Assembly (NCBI GenBank): GCA_003290165.1
Contig: QNQO01000517.1
Coordinates: 56,786 to 120,785 of the forward strand
Direction: 5' to 3'
Origin: Berberis thunbergii
Lineage: Eukaryota; Streptophyta; Magnoliopsida; Ranunculales; Berberidaceae
DNA: 64,000 nucleotides
Shown here: piece by piece, positions 1 through 9,200 of the stretch
Numbering within the stretch: position 1 is the stretch's first letter
Layout of the letters: each line of letters opens with the position of its first letter
Translations under genes and position numbers: made by a program
The notes under the pieces: model-generated
Told to the model about the DNA's origin: nothing
Database searches by the model: none
What the model saw: the letters and a program-made list of their open reading frames with translations, nothing else

Positions 1-559
1 CGTAGTCGTTGTGGAATAGGCGGTGTTTACTCTTGTTCTGCTTTCTCGAATCTCCTCTCATCTTCGGCGGCCATTTGACATCTTCTATTCCAGCCATGGC
101 TTCAAGAATTTTTCTCTGACATGCTATCAGAGTCGAGAATGTTCTCCCGTATTTGGGCTTCTTTAGTTGTAGGCTTTCGAACGTTCCTTGATTGTACTTG
201 GAGCTATTGTTAGCTCGGTGTCTCTTAAGCTGGGTGATTTCTTCTCGAAAGTTGTTGTCATGCAGGTTTCGGATGATCTATCTATCGTCTCGATCAAGCT
301 GTTCATCTGAGTCATAAGCATCTCCACTCGGGGATCCGAGGGGATTCCCCTTGATGTCTGAGATGTTTGAACTGTTACCTACTGGAGCTCTCTTCCAGTA
401 AGTATGGTTGTTTTTGGATTAGTATTGGGCAGTGTGTCATCAGGTTGGAGATTTGTGGAGTATTCCATTGATCTTTTGCTCGGGTTGTGGGAGCTTTGTT
501 ACTGTGAATCTTATTTTTTGAAAGGAAAAGCTCATCAAATCCCACGTACGGCGCCAAAC
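1..559 (-). mobile_element. Internal 5' end (leader/gag remnant) of a minus-strand Tat-like gypsy element
   Basis: Read on the minus strand, this follows directly from the LTR at 560-1761. At 541-559 the minus strand reads GTTTGGCGCCGTACGTGGG, a primer-binding-site type sequence placed immediately after the LTR end. The same GTTTGGCGCCGT block follows the LTR of the element at 27053. A short open frame at 557-375 begins next to the PBS, and beyond it the reading is broken by stops, so this is a degraded leader/gag start. The element continues beyond the left edge. Family assignment rests on LTR similarity to 36798-37367 and on the PBS; no conserved domain is readable. Confidence 0.6.
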
Positions 560-1761
560 TGATGCGTCCAAAAATCGTCCTCCTATGAGTTTGACCTGCA
601 AAACAATCGTTAGACTGCCAAGGACCACCTTTTTTGTAACCGAAGACACTCCAATGCTTAAGCTAGTAACTCTGTTGGAAGCATGACGTAAATTTGGACA
701 AAACTCAGTTAAAGTTGCATACTTGTGTCAGATGTTCTCTTTATCTTTAATAATGGTCGCGGTTAACTCTTTGTGTGACTTAAGCATGTGAGGTGCAATG
801 GAAGAAGATGTTTCTTGTAACAGTCTCCTTGTTAATGGAGATGCATTCGTAGAGGCATAACTCCCTCCCCGGCTCTTTCTTTGTGCAACGCTCATCTTCT
901 TTATAAGAGAACTTGTATTGGGTTTGGACTTGGGCTTTGATTCGTTTGGGCCTGAATTCGGGCCTTGTTTATGTCTCCTTAGTAGAGGACCCAGTATTCT
1001 AAAAATCGGCCTAGGCGGTAGAAAAACACTCAGATTAATGGTTGAGCGAGGTCTGGGCGGGTTCTGGGCAGTCTAGGCGGGTCTGGGCGAGTTTTTTTTT
1101 TTTTTTTTAATAAGGCTGATTGTGTTCTTATTTTATTTTTATTTCCTCTTTTTTAGAAATAAACAATTTTATTAGTTTTTATTCAGTATATGTCTAAATG
1201 TAACAAATGATGATTACTTAATGGAATTCTCAAAGGATCTGTCAGTACCAATTTTAGTAATGTAGATTTTATCAAACATGACTAAGGTTATTCATGCAAT
1301 TTGAAGAAAAATAAAAGAGTGGGTTTGGATATTTGTCCACAAATTCAACTTTGTATAAAGTACCCATCATGACCAACTTCAGTCATTTGAGTTTTAATAA
1401 ATTTTGTTCATGATTGTTAATTTTTCATGTTTTTAAATTTTGCATATGTATCTTGGCATTAAATTGGATATAATTAATAAAGTATTATGCTTAACTTTTT
1501 AAAATTATTAAAGTTATAATACAAAACCTAAGACCACCTAGGTGCCGCCTAGGCCCTTGGGCGCTAGGCACCTGCTCGTCGCCCACCCACCGCCTAGAAC
1601 TTTTTAAAACACTGGGTGGACTTAGTCTGGTCCTCTATAATTGGTCTCATTCTTCCTGGGCTTTGTGAGCTGACCCAATAGGTTGCTCGTTGTATCCTCT
1701 AGATGGGTCTTTTATGTCACGTGTACGGTCGTGATGATCGATTTATTTTGATGTATCATCA
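560..1761 (-). mobile_element. 5' LTR (family A) of a minus-strand Tat-like element, interrupted by a MITE
   Basis: On the plus strand it begins TGATGCGTCC and ends GTATCATCA, giving TG...CA termini. It matches the LTR at 36798-37367 along its length (shared TTTGACCTGCAAAACAATCG, GGACTTGGGCTTTGATTC-like and TTGATGTATCAT blocks). Without the insert at 992-1612 it is about 573 bp, against 570 bp for the other copy. The PBS at its low-coordinate edge shows it is the 5' LTR of a minus-strand element. Confidence 0.8.
992..1612. mobile_element. hAT-like MITE nested in the LTR
   Basis: The ends are inverted repeats: CAGTATTCTAAAAATCGG followed by CCTAGGCGG on the left, and the complement of CCGCCTAGAACTTTTTAAAACACTG on the right. 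The roughly 620-bp interior is AT-rich and non-coding. The flanks AGAGGACC and GGTGGACT are compatible with a diverged 8-bp target duplication, and the paralogous LTR near 37226 has the empty site (GGCGAACC). CAGTG-type termini with an 8-bp duplication are the hAT signature; the family call is an inference. Confidence 0.7.
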
Positions 1762-1844
1762 AATACATCATCATCGGTGCACACGGGAGACAAGGGTTAT
1801 CTTCTACCCTATTCTATGAATTTGTGCCTAATTTGTACACCATC
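1762..1844. other. Short spacer
   Basis: AT-rich sequence between the LTR and the tandem duplication; nothing recognised. Confidence 0.4.
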
Positions 1845-3390
1845 ATTTTTTTAAAAGGGACGAAGAATAGAGGGTGGTTGTCAAATAGAGAAGGGAAAAG
1901 AAGGAAGTGGCGGTGGTTGCGAAATAGAGAAAGATGAAAGTGGGGAAAATGAAGAAGGGGCGGCAATGGTGGAAAATAGGATGAGAACGGAGAGGGAGAT
2001 GATGAGATATTACAAAGATGAAGATGGGGATATGATAGTCATTGTTTAATATGGGCGAGGACAAAATTGAAAATTGAAAATTGAAAATTGAAAATTGAAA
2101 ATTGAAAATTGAAAATTGAAAATTGAAAATTGAAAATTGAAAATTGAAAATTGAAAATTGAAAATCAGGTTAAAAATATGCATATTTTTCTGTTAATTAG
2201 TCAATGTTTGAGAAAGCTGATTTTGATTGTAAAAATATGAATTGTGATGGGAAAAATGGAAAATAAAAAAGTTAGATGTAAGGCCTTTTATAATTTATAA
2301 ATAATTGGAGGCTTTAAATAAATTATGTTAGAGGGTTAGGTATAATTAACGAATGTTTACAGAGGCTGGCTTTGATGAAAAATCAAAAGGTTAGATGTGA
2401 TGGCATTTTTATAATTTATAGTTAATTGAAGGGCTATAAATATTTTATGTTGGGTCTTAGGTGTAATTAATGAATGTTTAAAGGGGTTGGGTTTTAATTT
2501 AAATGGCATGAGTTTGGGAAGGCAAAATGGAAAACCCAAACATCAGGTTGAAGACATTTTTATTGTTCCTCCATTGTTCATTTGGGGGATTTTCGTTATA
2601 TTGTTCATAATAGGGATGGAAACGCACTACATGCACGTAAATAATAAAGGTGAACATTACAGAGAAAGTGGAAAAAGGGGGCAAGGTGGTTGTGAAATAG
2701 AGAAAGGGAGAAAGAAGGCAGTGGAGGAAGAAGGGGGTGGGGGTGGTTGCAAAACAAAGAGAGAGAGAACGAGAGAAATGAGCAGGAAGAAAGGGCCAGC
2801 GGTGGTTGCGAAACAGAGAGGAAGGCGAGGGGAGGAGGAAGAAGAAGAGGGAAGCGGGGGTTGCAAAACTGAAAGAGAAGAAAGCGGGGGAAGGAGGAAG
2901 AAGGAGTCAACGACGGTGGAAAATAGGAGAACATATAAAGATGGAGAGGACAGGGATATGATAGACATTGTTTAATGTGGACGAAGGCAAAATTGAAATT
3001 GAAAATCAAGTTGAAAATATAAACCTTTTACTTTTCATTAATCAGTGTTTGATCATGGGTGGTTTTGATTGTAAAAATATTAAATGTTAAAAGGAAAATG
3101 CAAAATCAAAAAGTCAGATGTAAGGGTATTTTATAATTCATATTTAATTATAGAGCTTAAAATAAATTATGTTCGGAACTTACATATAATTACTGAATAA
3201 TTACAGGGGCTAGCATTTATGAAAAGAAAAAAAAGTTAAATATGAGCGCCTTTTTTATAATTTATTGAAAATTGGGGGCATTAAATAAATTATGTTAGAG
3301 CCTTGAATGTAATTAATGAATGTTTAAAGGGACTGAATCTAAATGTAAATAGCATAAATTTGAGAGGGTACAATAGTAAAAATACATAAT
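1845..3390. repeat. Two-copy tandem duplication, unit about 840 bp, with a purine-rich tract
   Basis: Copy 1 (about 1845-2640) and copy 2 (about 2670-3390) share the same order of blocks: a GGTGGTTGT(C/G)AAATAGAGAA purine tract, ATTGTTTAAT(A/G)TGG, TTTTGATTGTAAAAATAT, AAATAAATTATGTT and the TAATTAATGAATGTTTAAAGG end. Each copy also contains shorter internal repeats of about 130 bp. Copy 1 carries a 7-bp VNTR that copy 2 lacks. The long open frames across the purine tract (for example 2487-2975) are low-complexity and I do not call them genes. The origin is unknown. Confidence 0.65.
2066..2165. repeat. (TGAAAAT)n minisatellite, about 14 units
   Basis: Uninterrupted tandem copies of a 7-bp unit (AAAATTG/TGAAAAT phase). 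The corresponding place in the second copy of the surrounding duplication, near 2990-3005, has only about one and a half units, so the array expanded after the duplication. Confidence 0.95.
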
Positions 3391-3497
3391 AATATTTTTC
3401 ATTTGAATGCACATTGTCACTTTTGATTCACCTTTTAATTTTTTCTCGTAAATAGTACTAAGTTGATAGATTGAAAAGGAAATTTAGTGTGGAAGAA

Positions 3498-3670
3498 GAG
3501 AAATTCTAGCTGGCCTGGGAAAAGCAGCCTGGTTTCCCGCCTAGGGGGCAAAAATACATTTTTACCTCCTCCCTTTTTAAACACCTTTTTGGAGAGCGTG
3601 TTTAAAGAGGGGGCAAAAATGTATTTTCACCCCCCCCCCCCTCGCGGGAAACCAGATGCTAGAATTTCTG
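3498..3670. mobile_element. Foldback MITE, probably Mutator-like
   Basis: The termini GAGAAATTCTAGC and GCTAGAATTTCTG are inverted repeats. Further inside, TGGTTTCCCGC pairs with GCGGGAAACCA and GGGGGCAAAAATACATTTTT pairs with AAATGTATTTTCACCCCC, so most of the 173 bp folds back. It is flanked on both sides by an exact 9-bp direct repeat, GTGGAAGAA (3489-3497 and 3671-3679). A 9-bp target duplication is typical of Mutator-like elements. It contains an 11-12 base C run near 3631. Confidence 0.85.
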
Positions 3671-3679
3671 GTGGAAGAA

Positions 3680-4230
3680 ATACACATTTACTATTCATCT
3701 AGGGAACTCTCGGTCTCTCATTGTACAATTCAAATGATTCTTTCTTCTCCATATCTACCAAGATTCAGATAAAAATGAAGTTTTACGTGCTCCCTGGTAA
3801 AGGGGTTCCATAGAGACAAATGTTCTATAATCTGATAAACACACTATACCATTGTATGAACCTACAACAGATATTGCAAATACATTCTTGAAAGGTTAGC
3901 TTGGAGTCAGAACAACTAAATCATGGATTCTATTAGAATTTTCGGTTTGAAATTTCTCATCACTTGGATTAGGATACTGAAGCTTCTGAGCTTAGATCTA
4001 TTGAAATGAGGCTTGATGAAACCAGGGTGGGTGACTAAAATGCGGCATGGTGTGCATGTCAAAGATCTTTTCTGAGATACCCCTATTGTAGTTTGCATCA
4101 TCTTCCTTTAAGTCCTTCCTTCGTTAATTCTAATCTCCCTTGAAAGTATTCTAAGCTATCTACAAATATAAAATAAATTGAGGAAATTTTAAAAGTTTGG
4201 AAAAAAAAAATTAATTTAAATTTTAAAAGC
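3680..4230. other. Intergenic, nothing recognised
   Basis: AT-rich, no coding signal. The block GAGGAAATTTTAAAAGTTT near 4173 recurs near 5268 on the other side of the neighbouring foldback element. Confidence 0.4.
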
Positions 4231-5233
4231 TGTTGCTAAATAACTCCACAATTTTTGTTGAAGGACACCACCAACTCTTTACTTTCATAAAGACGTCACC
4301 ATATTTCTGAAGGACATCACCGTCTGTTGAAGAACACCACCAATATTAAAAAAAAAAAAAAAAAAAAAAAACTCTAACCCCTCTTCTCCTCTCTACTTTT
4401 TTCTCCATCAATTACCACCGTCACTTCCTCCTCCTCCCTTTTGCCACTGCCACCTCTCCTCCTCATTTCTTCTTATTCTTTTTATTCTTCGTTTTTCTTA
4501 TTCTTTTTCTTCTTCTTCTTCTTCTTCTTCTTCAATCACCACCACCATCACGCCACCTCTTTTCCTCCCCTCTTGCTCTTTTCTATCAATCACCGACGCC
4601 ACCTTTCATCCCACTTTCTCTCATCTTCTTCTCCTCTGTTTTTTTTCTCTTCTTTTTCTTCTCCCCCTTTTTTCCTCTGTTTTTTCTCCTTTGCCCTCGT
4701 TGGAACCTCCGTAAGGAAAAAAAATGTCCCTCGCAGAGGCTCCTACAAGTTGGGAACCAACACCCGTAGAGATTTGGGCAAGTGTGGGTTCCTCACTCGC
4801 ATGAACCTCTGTGAAAGACAAATTTTTTTGCCAACACGGAGACAGCGAGTAGAGAACTTTTGTGAGGGCGAAGGAAAAAAAACTAGGGAGATGAAGAAGA
4901 TAGGAAAAAAAAAGTAGAAGAAAAAAAAGAAAAAAAGTTGAACAAATCAGAAGGAAGAAAAAACAGCGATGAAGATAGGGAGAGTGGAAGAATAAGGGAG
5001 GATGAAAGGTGGCGTGGTAGTCGTGGTGGTGAAATGGATGAGGATGAGAGGTGGCGGTGGTGATTGATGGAGAAGAAAATGAGACGGAAAAATAAATGAG
5101 TGGTGGCAGGGTATGGTGGTGCGAGGTGGTATTGCTCTTGTGAAGAGAGAAGAGAAAGTCGAGAATCCTTCAGCAGATCCAAAATAAGTGTGGTGGAGTC
5201 CTTCAACAAAAATGCTGGTATTATTTAGCAATG
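4231..5233. mobile_element. Long foldback element with pyrimidine/purine-rich arms
   Basis: The left end GTTGCTAAATAACTCC with TTTTTGTTGAAGGACACCACC is the inverted complement of the right end, with GGTGGAGTCCTTCAACAAAAA and GGTATTATTTAGCAAT. The arms extend inward: the CTTCTCC/CCATCAAT(T/C)ACCACC tract at about 4380-4640 pairs with the GGTGGTGATTGATGGAGAAG tract at about 4960-5100. A central region of about 270 bp is not inverted. Open frames here are low-complexity Ser/Phe/Arg and are not genes. No clear target duplication is seen, so the superfamily is unassigned. Confidence 0.7.
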
Positions 5234-5324
5234 GGCATTCTGAAATTGTATTAAAATAGAAACTTCTGAGGAAATTTTAAAAGTTTCTAAAACCGAATTC
5301 GAACGTGTATTAAAATATAAACTT

Positions 5325-5745
5325 CTTACTTATCAATTTAGCCTAAAATGTAGGGTTCCCTCATGGATTCTCATAGCATAGGATTTCATGCAACCAAACA
5401 CACATTAGGATTTCATGTCTTAAGCTGTTTTTGGCTGCATGGAATCTTATGTCATCAGAATCCATGAAGAGACCCTCACATTTAAAGGCTAAATTGATAC
5501 ATCACTCCACATCCACCTTTTAATTTTATGATCTATGATAAGAATGAAAATTTCATGAACATGAAAATCACTCATTGATTCCCTAAGGCATGTGATTCTC
5601 ATGTCGATGTACTTTCATTCCCACCATTGATCACAAAATCTATTAGTGGATGCAGAGTGATACATTAATTTAACCTTAAATGTAAGAGTCATTCATAAGT
5701 TCTCATAACATAAAATTTCATGCAACCAAACACACCCTTGATACA
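5325..5745. mobile_element. Hairpin MITE-like repeat with a third arm copy
   Basis: 5328-5410 (TATCAATTTAGCC, then CTCATGGATTCTCAT and TTTCATGCAACCAAA) pairs as an inverted repeat with 5425-5502 (TTTGGCTGCATGGAATC, then AATCCATGAAGAG and GGCTAAATTGATA). A further copy of the left arm lies at about 5653-5740 and ends CATGCAACCAAACACACCC. Its complement, GGGTGTGTTTGGTTGCATG, is a common kind of MITE terminus. Boundaries are approximate. Confidence 0.6.
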
Positions 5746-6283
5746 AACTATTGGCCGAACTCTACCAATTTGAATAGGAATAGAGCAAAAGACGTTATTC
5801 GTTTCACAACTTATTTGCTCAATACAGCCAATATACAACATCATTAACATGAAAAACTTAAGCCATGTTTCTTCTTCATCTCTTTCTAACGGATCAATTG
5901 GAAGTTGAACATATTCCATAGTACAGGGGTTCCTCCACCATTGAACATTTAATCTTGTCCATCCTAGAAATAGAACTTAAGTCATGTGAAACCATAATAA
6001 GAGATAACTATGGATCATGTTAATATTGTAGATGTAACCAAGACCTCCACAAACACAAGGACAATAACATATCCACCATACAAAGATACAGTGCATTCAA
6101 AACCTTCAAGTTCTAGTTCAGAATCATTCTATGTTTCTATACTTGAATACACATTCAAAATATCTGCACCTTCTGAAGGACTTATTATCAAGAAAGTTGT
6201 CATTAGAATCTTCCTTAAAACCTTTGGGTTTCAAAAAATTCTTTGAAACAGCATCCTGCTCTAAATGCTGAATGTACTGTAAC
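5746..6283. other. 3' flank of MET1
   Basis: Downstream of the MET1 stop codon on the minus strand. It probably contains the 3' UTR, but no polyadenylation signal could be placed with confidence. No other gene is recognised. Confidence 0.4.
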
Positions 6284-9200
6284 CTACTGCAATGGGCGTT
6301 TTTGTTCCAAAGCTTCCTTGAGTTTTCTCCCAAGTGCAAATGCTAAAGGAGGGGGGACAGCATTCCCTATCTGCCTATGCTTGTTTATAATATTTCCAGC
6401 AAACTGATAGCTATCACCGAAACCCTACAGACACCAATGATCAAAGCCATGAACTAGAGAGTAGTCACGCAGAATCATTTCAAGTAACATAAATAAAATA
6501 CATGTACATGGGAAATAATAAGACGAAAGAAAGAAAAAACAGTACTTACTTGAGACCGAGCACACTCACGGACTGTAAGTATCCTATCTTGGTCAGGGTG
6601 AAAGCACATCCCTACCTTACCCATTGGTTGCGGATCTGTGATGGAAGTTGGAAAGTTTCCTTCCCAATCCAATCTTCCGAAGAGTCCCTTCCACTGATTG
6701 TGCCTTTTAGCTGTGTTAGGAAGGCACCATGGTATCAGATCCACCAATTGCCCAGTTGATAGTTTGACCTTGATTCAAGAAAGACAAAATTCAGCTCCAC
6801 ATGTACAAAGAGGTAACTTATATGATCGACCATTACAGTCACTAGAATAATACCTTCTCATCAGGAAGATCATGCCAATCAGTACCTGGACGCTTCGGAA
6901 TTCTCTGACATCTTATGAGATTCAATTCGTTCATTTCTTTGGAGATGTGATCAGACAAGACCATCTTATTTCCCCTGATTTGCTTTTGAAACCATGATGT
7001 AGGTTCATTCCCATACTGACAAGAGAATTGCAATGATACAAACCGCATGTAAGAGAATTGCAATGATAAGATCAACAAGAGGATGTTAATAAACAAATAA
7101 GTAGTATTTTGGTCTAGTCAAAAAGGTAGGACTTCTCACCTCCATTTCCGTCTTGTTTGCACCATTTCCAACTGGTGGAAGATCCCCAATTGTGTCCTTT
7201 ACCGTTATCGCACGGAAGGGAGCCCCGCCAGCAGTACTACGTGCAGCAGCATATTGTACATTTCCAGGCAATGTAATTTTCAGCTGCGGACTCGAAAACA
7301 CGTGCATCGGCTCAGGCCATTCAGGCAGAGTCTCTTCTGGAGAGGCTGCCCAGATAAATGCTCTCTTCCTTGACTGAGAAACCCCAAATGCTCCAGCCTC
7401 GAGAACACCAAATCTTACCTGAAATCAAAGAATACCCATTCAGGATAATATTTCAAGATTTTAAGAACATTTATATCAGCAACAAATTATCAATAGGTTT
7501 ACCTGATAACCCATCTCTAGGAGTGAAGCCAGAGTCAAGCGGAATGTTTGTCCTTTGTTGAAAGAAACAAAATTTCTAACATTCTCCAAGAGAAAGAACC
7601 TTGGACGAAAGTAATCAGCAAACGACAAAAATGCTAAAATCATTTCACACTGGACTTTACTCCATGTGCTTTGATTAAATCTATTCATTCCAGAAAACCC
7701 CTGCAAATAATTTTCCAATTAAGAATATGCTTTGATACATAGATAAATACTCATTAAAACTTGGCAATGAATGGTGTATCATGCATACCTGGCAAGGAGG
7801 ACCCCCATTAATGAAATCCACTTGTCCAGGCACTGGCAAGTTGTTGATCTTCTCCTTGCCAAGTTTCGCAGCCAATTCAGCAGCCTCAGTAGTAGAGATG
7901 CAGTCATCTATATCTCCACATTTCTCCATGATAGCTCTGTAACAATTCATTCCTCAGGATGTAATGAGTATTGAAAGTAGAGAACCAGGGACAAAATGTT
8001 TGAGAGTTGAAACATGAATAGGAAAGAAAATAACATTCACTGAAATAAAGCAAAAAATTAAAATTTCCTATTATTCCTCCAAAATAATGAGTTCCACTAC
8101 TGAACTTGGTAGAAATTTAATGATCATAACTTGTATGAATTGATTTCCTAAAAAAAAAGTAACAGATATATAAATGCATCCTAGCTACACAGTTCTAAAT
8201 ATCATATAAAGCGTTCACCTCAAGATGACATTGCAATTATCCACAAACATCACGGAGTCAGGATGATTAAGATTGAATGCTTCTCCTGCAGGCTCTTCAT
8301 ATTCAATAGCCCATTTAGTTGATGAAGCCCCTGCAAGCATTGAAGCCAACAACCATCAATGTTCAGTAAGTAACCCACCAAGGAATTCAAACAAAGACTC
8401 TGATACTGAATGATTAGATTTTATAAGTGAAACAATCACTAAATAATATGTTCATTACCAGCTTTCTGCAATCCCTCTGATAAGCCACCACAACCTGCAA
8501 AAATATCTAGAGTGGCCAACCTATCCAGAGAAGGTTCTTTTCTTTCAGAAATATCAACATCACTTTCTCCTTCTTTACCCTTTCCTTTCTTCTTTCTAGA
8601 ACTTGCATCATTAACCACCTTTCCCGTTGTGAACTTTATCTTTGCATTGCCAGGTAGCTGTCAAAAACCAAAGTTTCAGTAAAACAATGACTCCAGTCAA
8701 TAACTAAATAAAAAATTTGAGCAACAAATCATATTAACAAAGCGGTCAAAGATGAAGTACCTGCTTTAAGGAGCCTTTAGCTGAGTCATATAGATGTTCA
8801 CAATAGAAGATATGGTCCACAATAGCAGGATCATCAAGGGATGGAAGATTGTGCTTCTTTCTGACTTGACATTTACCTTCAAGTGTACTAACGGGCACAC
8901 TCGCAACTTCTTCACTGTAATAGACCTGGGATACCAAGTATTGGAAAACTAAATCAAAGAAGTTAAGAACATTAAAAATAAATAAATAAAACCTTACTTC
9001 TCTGATATCTGAAGTGTAAGCCTTCTCCAAAGAGATGTCATCTGGTCTGAAGAATCTGCGGACTTTGACCAGGGTAGATTCGGGATTAGCTTTTTTAGAA
9101 CCTTGCGGTGCTTCAATATCCATCATAGAGCACACAGCAAAGGGCTTTAATCCCACATTTCTGCCCGACTTGAATGTTTCGGTTCCTGGAGTGCGTGTGG

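Noticed and set aside
2066..2165. Regular short repeats that might suggest a CRISPR array
   Set aside because: The unit is 7 bp with no spacers; it is a minisatellite in plant DNA.
2487..2975. 162-codon open frame rich in Glu, Gly, Lys and Arg
   Set aside because: Purine-tract low complexity in a tandem duplication; the other copy has stops and there is no domain.
4441..5231. Several open frames of 90-160 codons, Ser/Phe/Arg-rich
   Set aside because: They lie in the pyrimidine/purine arms of a foldback element and reflect base composition.
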